Shown one piece after another: positions 8,861-17,124 of a stretch of DNA of 64,000 nucleotides. The notes below the pieces were generated by a model. It did no database searches, had not been told where the DNA came from, and was given only the letters and a program-made list of their open reading frames with translations. The first letter of the stretch is position 1, and each line of letters starts with the position of its first letter. Position numbers and translations under genes: made by a program. Origin of the DNA: DATJMJ01 sp035503915 (GTDB lineage Bacteria > Actinomycetota > Acidimicrobiia > Acidimicrobiales > Palsa-688). Location: the NCBI GenBank assembly GCA_035503915.1, contig DATJSU010000043.1, positions 13,071 to 77,070 of the forward strand. The letters are read 5' to 3'.

Positions 8861-10347
8861 AGCACCGCCTTCACCGAGTGCATCAAGAGCTCGTTCAGGC
8901 CTCCCGGCACCCACACGCCCAGCACGGCGAGGGCGCCCAAGCCTGCGACCAAGGGCAAGGAGGCGGCCAAGCGCTCCGAACGCTTGCGGTAAGGCACCAC
9001 AGTCCCAGCGGGAGGGCTGTCGCCAGAAACCATCGGGATGGTGGTCGCGATGAGGGACACGAAGCCGATCACCAAAAGCAGGACAAGGAAGCCGGCGAGC
9101 ACCGGCCCGGTGACCGCCGAGCCCGCGAACCCGGCCCGGACGATGGTCAGCTCGCTCAGGAAAACCCCAAAGGGCGGGCTCCCGGCAACGGCGATGGAGG
9201 CTAGGAGCAGGACCGCGCCGGCGAGCGGGACTGCACCGAGCATGCCGCGCACCCTGGAGGACTCTCGTGTGCGGTACCCGAGGACGATGTGCCCCGACGA
9301 CAAGAAGAGCACGGCCTTGCCGATGGCGTGCGCGAGGACCTGGAGCAACGCACCGTAAATGCCGAGAGCCCCACCGAAACCGAGGGCGACCGAGATAACC
9401 CCCATGTGCTCGACAGAGGAGTACGCGAAAAGCCGTTTGTAGTTGCCCCCACGCACGAGGAACATCACCCCGATAAAGACCGTCAGGAAACCGAAGAACA
9501 AAAGCACGGTCCCTGGGTAAGCGGCGCCGAGGGTGGCCCGGGCGATCGCCTGGAAGCGGATGATGGCGTACATACCGGTGTTGAGCAGGCCGGCAGACAG
9601 CATCGCGCTCACGGGGCTGGGGGCTTCGGAATGGGCGTCTGGGAGCCAGGTGTGCATCGGCACCAAACCAACTTTGGTGCCGTAGCCGACGACGGCCAGC
9701 AAGAAGGCCAGCCGCATGCTCGCCGGCGTCAGCGAGGCGCCATGGGCGAAGAGGTAGGCCCAAGTGAGCCGCTGGTCGGAGCTGAGGTGAAGAGCGCTCG
9801 CGGAGTAGAAGAGGAACAGGGTGGCAACGAGCGCGATCGTGACCCCGAACGAGCTGATGATCACGTACTTCCAGGCTGCCTCGAGCGAGCGCTTCTTGGC
9901 CTCGAGGCCGACGAGCACGACGCTGGCGAGCGTGCTCGCCTCTACCAGGATCCAAAGAAGGCCGAGGTTCCCCGTCAGGAAGACAGCGAGCATGGCGGAG
10001 GCGAAGACGGAAAAGAAGACGAAATATAGCCGCACTTGGAACCGGCTCAGCGTGCCGCGCTCTTCCTCCACCGAGAGGTAGGCCGCCGAGCCAAGGCTTG
10101 CCAAAAGCACGACGAGCGATACCACGACGGCGAAGAAAGCGCTCAGGGCGTCGACGTAGACGAACCCGCTCCAGGCCTGGAAATGCCCAACCTCAGCCGC
10201 CCGCACGGCCAGCACGACGGCGCATGAGAAAGACGCCGCTCCCGCGAGGGACATGACAAGCCCGGCCACCCCGGCCCGAGCCCCGCTGGCCGCCGCGAGC
10301 GCACCCCCAAGAGGGAGGAGCGTGACCAGGAGGACGAGCGCAGTCAC
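8857..10347 (-). CDS. HyfF/NuoN-like antiporter subunit (minus complex)
   Basis: This 496-residue polytopic subunit is of the HyfF type. It shows LLWILVEAST with the family glutamate, GYGTKVGLVPMHTWLPDAHS with the TM7 lysine, and SSVEHMGVISVALGFGG. It has about 14 membrane segments and no long C-terminal arm. It should form one of the proton-pathway modules in the membrane. The start is a GTG at 10347 that overlaps the hyfE stop (GTGA) and follows AGGGAG by eight bases; the open frame continues upstream only as a shadow. The plus-strand copy at 14099 has exactly the same length. Confidence 0.85.
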   Translation of the reverse strand: MTALVLLVTLLPLGGALAAASGARAGVAGLVMSLAGAASFSCAVVLAVRAAEVGHFQAWSGFVYVDALSAFFAVVVSLVVLLASLGSAAYLSVEEERGTLSRFQVRLYFVFFSVFASAMLAVFLTGNLGLLWILVEASTLASVVLVGLEAKKRSLEAAWKYVIISSFGVTIALVATLFLFYSASALHLSSDQRLTWAYLFAHGASLTPASMRLAFLLAVVGYGTKVGLVPMHTWLPDAHSEAPSPVSAMLSAGLLNTGMYAIIRFQAIARATLGAAYPGTVLLFFGFLTVFIGVMFLVRGGNYKRLFAYSSVEHMGVISVALGFGGALGIYGALLQVLAHAIGKAVLFLSSGHIVLGYRTRESSRVRGMLGAVPLAGAVLLLASIAVAGSPPFGVFLSELTIVRAGFAGSAVTGPVLAGFLVLLLVIGFVSLIATTIPMVSGDSPPAGTVVPYRKRSERLAASLPLVAGLGALAVLGVWVPGGLNELLMHSVKAVL

Positions 10348-11060
10348 CCGCGAAGCTCCCTCAGCTCGGAGGCCGTCGCCTCGGCAAGGCGCCGTGTGAT
10401 CCCAGAAACGAAGACGATCATGATCAGTACGGCAGCAACGAGGTCCAAGAAGATCCCTGCCTCCACGATGAAGGGGAACGTAGACACGAGCGTGATGGCC
10501 CCCAAGAAGACGCCGTTTTCTGTGATCAGCCAACCGATCAGCTGTGCCACGATGTGGCGGCGGACCACCATGGCGAGCGCGCCGAGAAGGACGAGCGCCG
10601 TCGATAGCGGTACAGCCGAAAGGGCTACTACCCCGTGAGGCAGGTCCTCGGGGAGCACCACCAAGAAGGCGAAGCCCGTCAAGAGGGCACCCACGATGAG
10701 GGAGGTCGACAAGCCGGTGGAGAGGGCGACATCGCGTTTTAGGTCGAGGCGCTGCAAAAGGAGCCGCCTGGTGGCAACCGGGATGGAAATGCCCTTGACC
10801 GCGGCCGTTATGAACGCCAGCGCCCAAAGTTCGCCGCTGTGGAAGTGGAAAGCGACCACCCCGCAGGCGAACGAGAGCACCAAGGACTGGAACGCGTAAT
10901 AAACGACATAGCGGTTGAAGAGCTTCGAGCCGAGGCAGGCGAACGCCGCCATGAGCATGAGCACCGAGCACAACGTGAGCAGGGTCCCCGCCAAGGAGGA
11001 GGCCCTCAGGCTCTCGACACCAGGGGGAGCGCCCGCCGCCAAGAGCAACGGCATTGTCAC
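10344..11060 (-). CDS. HyfE-like membrane subunit (minus complex)
   Basis: The product of about 238 residues is a small membrane protein with roughly seven helices. LFNRYVVYYAFQSLVLS, QLIGWLITENGVFLGAI and FIVEAGIFLDLVAAVLIM are typical of HyfE, which covers the place of NuoK plus part of NuoJ in complex I. The ITENG motif with its buried glutamate corresponds to the proton-path Glu of NuoK-like subunits. Start is GTG at 11060, overlapping the hyfC stop, with an ATG two codons later as an alternative. No strong ribosome site is seen, so translation probably depends on coupling to hyfC. Confidence 0.8.
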   Translation of the reverse strand: MTMPLLLAAGAPPGVESLRASSLAGTLLTLCSVLMLMAAFACLGSKLFNRYVVYYAFQSLVLSFACGVVAFHFHSGELWALAFITAAVKGISIPVATRRLLLQRLDLKRDVALSTGLSTSLIVGALLTGFAFLVVLPEDLPHGVVALSAVPLSTALVLLGALAMVVRRHIVAQLIGWLITENGVFLGAITLVSTFPFIVEAGIFLDLVAAVLIMIVFVSGITRRLAEATASELRELRG

Positions 11061-12007
11061 ACGTTCACGACGTAAGACGTCACGACGCCAATAAGAGCGA
11101 TCAGGAAGGCAGAACCTACGAACTCAGCGATCCGAAAGAACCGCAACTTTGCAAAAGAAGTGTCGATGACGACGATGGCGAGGCCGCAGATCGCAAGTTT
11201 GCCCAGCAGGACCGGCACGGCCAGCAGCCCGCCCAGCAAGCTGTGGGCACTACCGCCGAGGCCCCAAGGCAGCACGAACACGTTCATGAATATGGAGGAC
11301 ATCAAGAACAACTTCATCCATGAGCCCCAACGCATGAGCGCGTACAGCCGCCCCGAGTACTCGAGGGCGCGGCCCTCCTCGATCATGGAAATCTCTATGC
11401 TCCCACTTGGGTTTTCGATCGGTATCCTCCCGTTCTCGACGAGCACGATCATGAAAAAGGCGAGCGTGCCCAAAAGATGGGCGGGGAGCACAAGGGCATA
11501 GGGCGACGAGCGGACGGCGTGGTTCATGAGATAGGGGTTGTCAGATGCCGACAGGGCCCCGACGGTGAAAAAGACCAATATCAACGCCGGCTCGACCAAG
11601 CTCCCGACCCAGGTCGCCCGGCTCGCTCCGAGATCCCCATTGGGGCTCGCCGTGTCCATGGCCGCCAGCGCTGAGGCAAAGGCCGCCATGGTGAGGACGA
11701 AGGCACCGCCGATGAGGTCGGCGAGGAAGGCGAGCGGGAGGGGGACGCTCGTGATGATGGGGACGATGGCTGACACGGTCAGGTAGCAGGCGAACACGAC
11801 GAAGGGGGCGCCACGGAACACCCAGGAGGCCTGGTCGCTGATCGCGGACCCCTTACGGAACAGCTTTGCGAGGTCCCGGTAGGGCTGGAGGACGCTCGGC
11901 CCCCGCTTGGACGCCACGACCGCCTCCGCTCTGGTGAGGGCCCCCGCGTAGAGGGGGGAAAAGACGATCACGACCGCGCTCTGGAGCACCTGGAGCAGGT
12001 AGGGCAC
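11057..12007 (-). CDS. HyfC/NuoH-like membrane anchor (minus complex, first gene)
   Basis: The 316-residue protein is the NuoH/HyfC-type subunit that joins the peripheral arm to the membrane arm. Eight membrane helices are likely. Conserved acidic loops are present: RGPSVLQPYRDLAKLF, ENGRIPIENPSG and EISMIEEGRALEYSG. The last keeps the glutamates of the proton-entry region. It is the first gene of the minus operon. Its GTG start at 12007 is preceded by GAGGAG exactly ten bases upstream, and that site is the 3' arm of a hairpin (12019-12037). Confidence 0.85.
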   Translation of the reverse strand: MPYLLQVLQSAVVIVFSPLYAGALTRAEAVVASKRGPSVLQPYRDLAKLFRKGSAISDQASWVFRGAPFVVFACYLTVSAIVPIITSVPLPLAFLADLIGGAFVLTMAAFASALAAMDTASPNGDLGASRATWVGSLVEPALILVFFTVGALSASDNPYLMNHAVRSSPYALVLPAHLLGTLAFFMIVLVENGRIPIENPSGSIEISMIEEGRALEYSGRLYALMRWGSWMKLFLMSSIFMNVFVLPWGLGGSAHSLLGGLLAVPVLLGKLAICGLAIVVIDTSFAKLRFFRIAEFVGSAFLIALIGVVTSYVVNV

Positions 12008-12017
12008 CGGCCTCAGG

Positions 12018-12037
12018 CTCCTCGTGGAGGACGAGGA
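12018..12037 (-). promoter_or_regulatory. Leader hairpin masking the ribosome site of minus hyfC
   Basis: On the minus strand the sequence is TCCTCGT, loop CCTCC, ACGAGGA: a perfect 7-bp stem. The 3' arm plus the next G makes ACGAGGAG, the ribosome binding site, ten bases before the GTG at 12007. Folding would hide the site. The plus operon has the same design. Confidence 0.5.
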
Positions 12038-12087
12038 CCGGGCCTAAGCAACCCCTCACGATGGCTAGGTTGTGCCCGTTGGTGGCG

Positions 12088-12109
12088 GCTCATGAGCAAA
12101 ATTTGGCTC
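12088..12109. promoter_or_regulatory. Overlapping palindromes, possible operator
   Basis: A perfect 10-bp palindrome GCTCATGAGC (12088-12097) overlaps GAGCAAAATTTGGCTC (12094-12109), which is palindromic in 14 of 16 positions. The AT core stands out from the surrounding GC-rich DNA. Its place near the middle of the divergent region suits a regulator site; the protein is unknown. Confidence 0.4.
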
Positions 12110-12154
12110 CTTCCTCGACGTCGCTAGTGAACTTGTCGGGTCAGAAGCCATCAT

Positions 12155-12172
12155 CCATGCCTGGGGGCATGG
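12155..12172. repeat. Hairpin CCATGCC-TGGG-GGCATGG
   Basis: This is a perfect 7-bp stem with a 4-base loop in the middle of the divergent region. There is no T-tract. It may be a protein site or a structured leader element. Confidence 0.35.
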
Positions 12173-12378
12173 CAGCGCGCGGGCCTCATCGCGTGAGGAG
12201 CTTTCCTAGCATGCTCCCCTGCCCTGGTCAAGCGGCCGGGCGCCCCCCGCACGGGAGCCGAACGACGAAGTGGCCTGCCGCCGCCCGGGCGGTGCCGCTA
12301 AACTGGCTGCGGCCGGATGAGGTCCCGGCGGCCCACCCGGCACCGGGCCTGGGCCAAACCACCTGCAAGGGTTGATGG

Positions 12379-12413
12379 CCTCTACGCGATATAGCTCGTG
12401 CGCGTAGAGGAGA
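12379..12413 (+). promoter_or_regulatory. Leader hairpin masking the ribosome site of plus hyfC
   Basis: CCTCTACGCG (12379-12388) and CGCGTAGAGG (12401-12410) form a perfect 10-bp stem with a 12-base loop. The ribosome site AGAGGAGA (12406-12413) starts inside the 3' arm, and the GTG start follows at 12423. Opening of the hairpin would be needed for initiation. Alternatively the repeat is a DNA operator. Confidence 0.55.
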
Positions 12414-12422
12414 CACCGACAA

Positions 12423-13379
12423 GTGCTATTGGCCCCCGCGGCGGTACAAGCGCTCCAAGTAGCCGTTGTGCTCCTGTTGTCCCCGGTCCTGAGCGGCGCC
12501 ATCGCCCGCGGGGAAGCCCGCCTGCAGGGTAGGCGAGGCCCGCGGGTGCTCCAGCCCTACTACGACATCATCAAGCTCTTCGGCAAGGAGACCCTCGCGC
12601 CCGAGGGCGCAAGCTGGTTCTTCCTCGCTGCCCCGGTCGTTGCTTTCACTTCTTTCCTCATGGTCCCGCTCCTCATCCCCGTCCTCACCAACTTCCCCCT
12701 CCCGCTCGGGTACATGGGCGACATTTTGGGCGGCGGGCTCATCCTCGCCCTGGGCGGGTTCTCTGTCGCCTTGGCGGCGGCTGACACCAGGAGCCCCTAC
12801 GCCCAGCTCGGCAGCAGCCGGGCGACGACCTTCGGCGCCTTGATCGAACCTTCGGTGCTCTTCGTCGTCTTCGCCGTGGCCCTCATCACCACGACGGACC
12901 TGCCCTACGCGATGGCCGGCGTGGACCGCTCCTCGTTGGCCCAGGCCATCCGCCCGGCACACTTGTTCGCGGCCGTCGCCTTCTTCTTGGTCGTGCTGTC
13001 CGACACAGGGCGGATCCCCGTCGAGACGCACACGAGCACCCTGGAGCTCGGGATGATCGACGAGGCCCGCACGTTCGAGCACTCTGGGCCGGCGCTCGCC
13101 CTCCTCAAGTGGGGCTCTGCGGTCAAGCAGATGGTCCTCTACGTCATCCTGGCGGACGTGTTCGCAGCTCCTTGGGGGCTGGCCGGTTCGCGCCAGCTAG
13201 GCCCGGTGCTGCTTGCGGTCCCCATCTTGCTCGGCAAGGCCCTTGGGGTCGGGGCGATCTTCGCCGTCGTCGACAACTCGTTCTCCAAGCTCCGCCTCTA
13301 CAAGATCACCGAGTTCATGACCGGGGCCTTCGCCCTGTCGGCGGTCGCTGTCCTCGTGCTTTACCTAGGGGGCGGCTAA
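12423..13379 (+). CDS. HyfC/NuoH-like membrane anchor (plus complex, first gene)
   Basis: The 318-residue product is the paralogue of the protein encoded at 11057-12007 and has the same membrane layout. RGPRVLQPYYDIIKLFGKE, DTGRIPVETHTSTLE and GMIDEARTFEHSGPALAL match the family, although EYSG is changed to EHSG. It should be the NuoH-like subunit at the junction of membrane and peripheral arms. The GTG start lies ten bases after GAGGAG, which sits in a hairpin arm. It overlaps the next gene as TAATG. Confidence 0.85.
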   Translation: MLLAPAAVQALQVAVVLLLSPVLSGAIARGEARLQGRRGPRVLQPYYDIIKLFGKETLAPEGASWFFLAAPVVAFTSFLMVPLLIPVLTNFPLPLGYMGDILGGGLILALGGFSVALAAADTRSPYAQLGSSRATTFGALIEPSVLFVVFAVALITTTDLPYAMAGVDRSSLAQAIRPAHLFAAVAFFLVVLSDTGRIPVETHTSTLELGMIDEARTFEHSGPALALLKWGSAVKQMVLYVILADVFAAPWGLAGSRQLGPVLLAVPILLGKALGVGAIFAVVDNSFSKLRLYKITEFMTGAFALSAVAVLVLYLGGG

Positions 13380-14077
13380 TGCTCAGGTACCTCGTCGCTG
13401 CCGTCCCCACCCCGCCCTCGACCTTTGCCGGGGTGACCGAGGCGTTGGCCGTCCTCGTCCTGCTCTTGGTCTTCGTCATGCTGCGCGAAGCCCTGCTGCG
13501 CTCCCAGGTCCGGCTCTACGCGCTCCAGTCGCTCGCCGTTTCAGCCTTGGCGGGCGTGCTGGCGGCGAGCCAGCACGCTGCCGAGCTGTATGTACTGGCT
13601 GGGCTTTCGTTCGTCCTCAAGGTCGTCGTCGTCCCAGCGGTGGTGCTCCACCTCCTCGGCGAGGCAGAAGTCGACCTGGCGGGCAGCCACCGCTTCGGGG
13701 TGGCGACCATGGTGCTCGTCGGGGTCGTTGCGTCGGTATTCGGCTTCCTGGCCATCGGCGACGTGCACCTCAACCCGGCGGGGCCGGGAGGGCTGCCGGT
13801 GCCGGCCTTGAGCGCCGCCACGGCGACAGTCCTGGTGTCTTTCGTCCTCGTCATGTTCAGGGCCGATGTCGTCTCCCAGGTGGTCGGTTTCTTCTCGATG
13901 GAAAACGGCGTCTCCGTCGCCAGCCTTGTCTTGGCGGCCCGGATGCCCCTCATCCTCGAGGTCAGCTTCCTCTTCGACCTCCTCGTAGCGGCGCTCGCTT
14001 TCGGCGTGATCATGCGCGCCCACCACCGGCGCGCGGCTTCCCTTTCCACCGAGACACTGGACCAGCTCCGTGGCTGA
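13379..14077 (+). CDS. HyfE-like membrane subunit (plus complex)
   Basis: This 232-residue membrane protein parallels the gene at 10344-11060. It shows EALLRSQVRLYALQSLAVS, VVGFFSMENGVSVASLV with the conserved MENG glutamate, and EVSFLFDLLVAALAFGVIM. About seven helices are predicted. The ATG at 13379 overlaps the hyfC stop in TAATG. The C-terminal LDQLRG resembles the LRELRG end of the minus copy, direct support for common origin. Confidence 0.8.
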   Translation: MLRYLVAAVPTPPSTFAGVTEALAVLVLLLVFVMLREALLRSQVRLYALQSLAVSALAGVLAASQHAAELYVLAGLSFVLKVVVVPAVVLHLLGEAEVDLAGSHRFGVATMVLVGVVASVFGFLAIGDVHLNPAGPGGLPVPALSAATATVLVSFVLVMFRADVVSQVVGFFSMENGVSVASLVLAARMPLILEVSFLFDLLVAALAFGVIMRAHHRRAASLSTETLDQLRG

Positions 14078-14098
14078 GCGACCGCACCGGGGCCGGCG

Positions 14099-15589
14099 AT
14101 GAGCACCGTCCTACTTGCCATCATGGTGGTGCCCTTAGCTGGCGCCATTACCGCCTGGCTCCTGCCTTCGCGGGCGGGGGCCGTCGCCACGGTCGCCAGC
14201 GGGACGGCCACCTTCGGCCTGTGCCTGGCGCTTGTCCCGGCCGTGGCAGCAGACGGGGGCACGAGCGCAGTGGCCGCCCTTGGGGGCTGGTTGAGAGCCG
14301 ACTCGCTGTCGATGGTCTTCCTGATCGCCACGGCGTTCTTGTACGCGCTCACGGCTGTCTTCGCAGTGGGCTACGTCGCCGCCGACCCCAGCGCCACCCG
14401 CCTCTACAGCCGCCGGCTCTATGCGGGCCTCAACCTGTTCGCTTGGGCGATGGCCATGGCGCCGGTCGTCAACAACCTCGGGCTGCTCTGGGTCGCCATC
14501 GAAGTGACCACGGTGGTGAGCGCCCTCCTCGTGGCCATGGAAGGCACCGACGCCGCCATCGAGGCCGCCTGGAAGTACATCCTCCTCGCCTCCCTCGGGC
14601 TCGGCCTCTCGCTGCTGGCGACCGCCGTCATCTACCACGCAGGCAGCTATTCGCTCGGGCAGTCCTACGACCTGTCCTATTCCCAGCTCCTCGCCGCCTC
14701 CAGCAGGTTCCCCGCCGGGACGGTGCGCCTCGCCTACCTCCTGGCAGTGCTTGGGTTCGGGACCAAGGTGGGGCTCTTCCCCGTCCACACCTGGCTGCCC
14801 GACGCCCACTCGGAGGCACCGACGCCCGTTTCGGCACTGCTTTCGGGGTCCCTGCTCGCGACGTCGTTCTACGCCATCCTGCGCTACTACCAGGTCACCC
14901 AGCGCGTGGGCGCGGGAAGCTTCGCCCGCGATGTCCTTGCCGGCTTCGGTGTTGCGACGCTGCTGCTGGGCGCCCTCTACCTGGCCTCCCAGCGCGACCT
15001 GAAACGGCTGCTGGCGTACTCCTCCATCGAGCACATGGGCATCATCGCTATCGGCGTGAGCTTCGCGTCGCCCCTCGCCATCGCCGGGGCCCTCCTGCAC
15101 GTACTGGCTCACGCGGCCGCCAAGGGGACCTCCTTCTTCGGCGCCGGGAGCGTTGTGCGCAAGCTGCGCACCAAGGACCTCGAGCGTGCCCGGGGCGCCG
15201 CCGGCCTCCTCCCATGGAGCGGGCCGATGTTGGTCGCCGGGATGCTCGGCCTCTCTGGCATGCCTCCCTTCGGGACGTTCCGCTCCGAGCTGTCCATTGT
15301 CGCCGGCGGCCTATCAGGAGGCCCCCAGGCGAACACGGCCGAAGAAGCAATCGCCGCCGTGCTGGTCGTGCTCGCAACAGCCGGCTTCCTGGGCCTCTCA
15401 TGGCACCTGACCCGGGCCGTGCTCTCACCCGGCCCGACAAGCGAGGGCGAGCGGGGGGAGGCCAGCAAGATGATCGTCGTCGCCATGGCCCTTGGCCTCG
15501 CCGGCCTCGTCGTCCTCGGGGCCCACCCACCTGCCCAGCTCAGCCAGCTGTTCCAGGGTGCTGCAGGCGAGCTCGGGGTGAGGCGATGA
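14099..15589 (+). CDS. HyfF/NuoN-like antiporter subunit (plus complex)
   Basis: This 496-residue paralogue of the protein encoded at 8857-10347 has identical length. The family glutamate lies in LLWVAIEVTT, the TM7 lysine in GFGTKVGLFPVHTWLPDAHS, and SSIEHMGIIAIGVSF is conserved. It is one of two antiporter-type modules of the plus complex. The ATG at 14099 is 21 bases after hyfE, the only real gap in this operon. Its stop overlaps the hyfG start (ATGA). Confidence 0.85.
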   Translation: MSTVLLAIMVVPLAGAITAWLLPSRAGAVATVASGTATFGLCLALVPAVAADGGTSAVAALGGWLRADSLSMVFLIATAFLYALTAVFAVGYVAADPSATRLYSRRLYAGLNLFAWAMAMAPVVNNLGLLWVAIEVTTVVSALLVAMEGTDAAIEAAWKYILLASLGLGLSLLATAVIYHAGSYSLGQSYDLSYSQLLAASSRFPAGTVRLAYLLAVLGFGTKVGLFPVHTWLPDAHSEAPTPVSALLSGSLLATSFYAILRYYQVTQRVGAGSFARDVLAGFGVATLLLGALYLASQRDLKRLLAYSSIEHMGIIAIGVSFASPLAIAGALLHVLAHAAAKGTSFFGAGSVVRKLRTKDLERARGAAGLLPWSGPMLVAGMLGLSGMPPFGTFRSELSIVAGGLSGGPQANTAEEAIAAVLVVLATAGFLGLSWHLTRAVLSPGPTSEGERGEASKMIVVAMALGLAGLVVLGAHPPAQLSQLFQGAAGELGVRR

Positions 15590-17124
15590 AGCCGGCCGCT
15601 CGCCTGGCGCCCACGCCCCAGCCCGGGGAGCTCGAGGTGCCAAGGGGCGAGTTCGCCGCCGCCGTCGCCACCCGGATGGCCGGGGCCCGGTTCGCTGGCC
15701 TCTTCGGCTCGGCGCAGGGCGACGGGCCCGTGCTCCTCCGGGCAGCGGTATCACGCGACGGCGTGCTCGAGGTGATCAGTTGCTCGGTGCCGCCAGCGGG
15801 ACAAGCCCGCCCGGCGAGCTACCCGGCGCTCACTCCCGCTGTCCCGTCAGCGAGTTGGTACGAGCGGGAAGTCGCCGACATGTTCGACCTCTACCCCGTG
15901 GGGCCTCTTCGCGTTGACCCGCTCGTCCTCCCCCGTAGCCCCCAGTTCCCGCCACCCCGGCCGGGGTCGGGCCCCCGGCACGCCGAGAGCCCTCGGGCGC
16001 CCGACGAGTCTGCCTTGCCGGCCCACGTGTCGGGCGAGGGTGTCTTTACGCTCCCCTACGGCCCCGTGCGCTCGGGCATCTTCGAGTCCGTCCAGTACCT
16101 GGTGGAGACCCCCGGCGAGGACATCCCCCACGTGCGCGCACGGGTCTACCACAAGCACCGTGGCATCGAGGTGCGCTTCGAAGGGATGGCACCCGCTGAC
16201 GGGGCGCTGTTGGCCGAGCGGGTCGAGGGTGTCGCTTCGGTCGCTCATGCGCTCGCCTTCTGCCAAGCTTTGGAAGCCAAAGCCTCGGGCAAAGAGGTCC
16301 CGAGAGGGGCGCTCTTGGTGCGTGTCCTGCACGCCGAGCTGGAACGGGTCGCCAACCACCTCGACTCGGTGCTCCGCCACACCGAAGCAGCCGGCCAAGC
16401 CGTCGCCAACGCTCGCCTGGCCTGGCACAAAGAGCGCCTCCTGCGCCTGCGGGCCGCACTGTGCGGGCACCGCTTCGGCCGCGGCGTCGTGGTCCTGGGC
16501 GGCGTAGCAGGCCCGCCCGCTCTCTCGCCGCACCTGGCCGCCCGGGAGCTGGCCGGCATAGAAGCCGACGTGCGAGCCGACACGCGCCTTCTCATGGCCA
16601 CCTCGTCGTTCATCGACCGCCTCCGAGGCACAGGCGTCATCACGGCTGAGGTGGCAGCTGAGCGCGGAGCGCTAGGGCCAGTGGCGCGGGCATCGGGCTC
16701 GGACGAGGACCTGCGCACCTACCGGCCCTATGCCGCTTATGGCCTCGTCCAGGTCCCCGAGCACCGTTACCGTGACGGCGGTGACGCTTTGTCCCGCCAG
16801 CTCGTGCGCCTGGAGGAGCTCTCGGGGTCGTTCCGGCTGTGCCTCCTTGTGCTCGAAGAGCTCGCCGAAGGGCCCGTGGAGGGGCCCTGGGCAGGAGATG
16901 TCGCGCCTGGTGAAGGCATTAGTTGGGGATGGGCAGAGGCGCCCCAAGGCGAACTGCTCTACATGGTGGAAGTCGAAGGCGGCCGTCTCCGACGGGTGAA
17001 ACCACGATCGGCGTCGTTCCACAACCTGAGCCTTTTCCCCGAAGCCTTTGGCGGCGATATCTTCACCGACTTCGCCTTCATCGAGGCGAGCTTCGGCCTC
17101 TCGATCGCAGGAGCAGCCGGCTGA
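15586..17124 (+). CDS. HyfG-like (NuoC-NuoD fused) large subunit lacking NiFe ligands (plus complex)
   Basis: The 512-residue product has a NuoC-like first domain (WYEREVADMFDLYPVG) and a NuoD/HyfG-like second domain. Residues 211-215 read ERVEG, so the first cysteine pair of NiFe enzymes is absent; the C-terminal pair is replaced by DFAFIEASF. The glycine-rich LPYGPVRSGIFESVQYLVET and YHKHRGIEVRFEG resemble Ehr and mycobacterial HycE-like proteins. No metal site is evident, so substrate and chemistry are unknown. The ATG at 15586 overlaps the previous stop. The open frame extends far upstream as a shadow of hyfF. Confidence 0.85.
   Translation: MKPAARLAPTPQPGELEVPRGEFAAAVATRMAGARFAGLFGSAQGDGPVLLRAAVSRDGVLEVISCSVPPAGQARPASYPALTPAVPSASWYEREVADMFDLYPVGPLRVDPLVLPRSPQFPPPRPGSGPRHAESPRAPDESALPAHVSGEGVFTLPYGPVRSGIFESVQYLVETPGEDIPHVRARVYHKHRGIEVRFEGMAPADGALLAERVEGVASVAHALAFCQALEAKASGKEVPRGALLVRVLHAELERVANHLDSVLRHTEAAGQAVANARLAWHKERLLRLRAALCGHRFGRGVVVLGGVAGPPALSPHLAARELAGIEADVRADTRLLMATSSFIDRLRGTGVITAEVAAERGALGPVARASGSDEDLRTYRPYAAYGLVQVPEHRYRDGGDALSRQLVRLEELSGSFRLCLLVLEELAEGPVEGPWAGDVAPGEGISWGWAEAPQGELLYMVEVEGGRLRRVKPRSASFHNLSLFPEAFGGDIFTDFAFIEASFGLSIAGAAG

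Larger units (their letters stand above)
12008..12422. promoter_or_regulatory. Divergent control region between the two Ehr-type operons
   Basis: This 415-bp gap separates the start codons of two oppositely oriented, homologous operons. It contains four symmetric elements: a leader hairpin for each operon (12019-12037 and 12379-12410), two overlapping palindromes at 12088-12109, and a 7-bp hairpin with a 4-base loop at 12155-12172. No good -10/-35 pair stands out, and no open frame looks coding. At least two divergent promoters must lie here if both operons are expressed. No regulator gene is adjacent. Confidence 0.6.

Noticed and set aside
14221..15585. Upstream part of a 967-residue plus-strand frame
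   Set aside because: It is a shadow of the hyfF-like gene; the true large-subunit gene begins at 15586 with an ATGA overlap.
7307..17124. Annotation of the large subunits as NiFe hydrogenases or formate hydrogenlyase
   Set aside because: Both proteins lack the N- and C-terminal cysteine pairs that hold nickel and iron, and no hydrogenase maturation genes are present.
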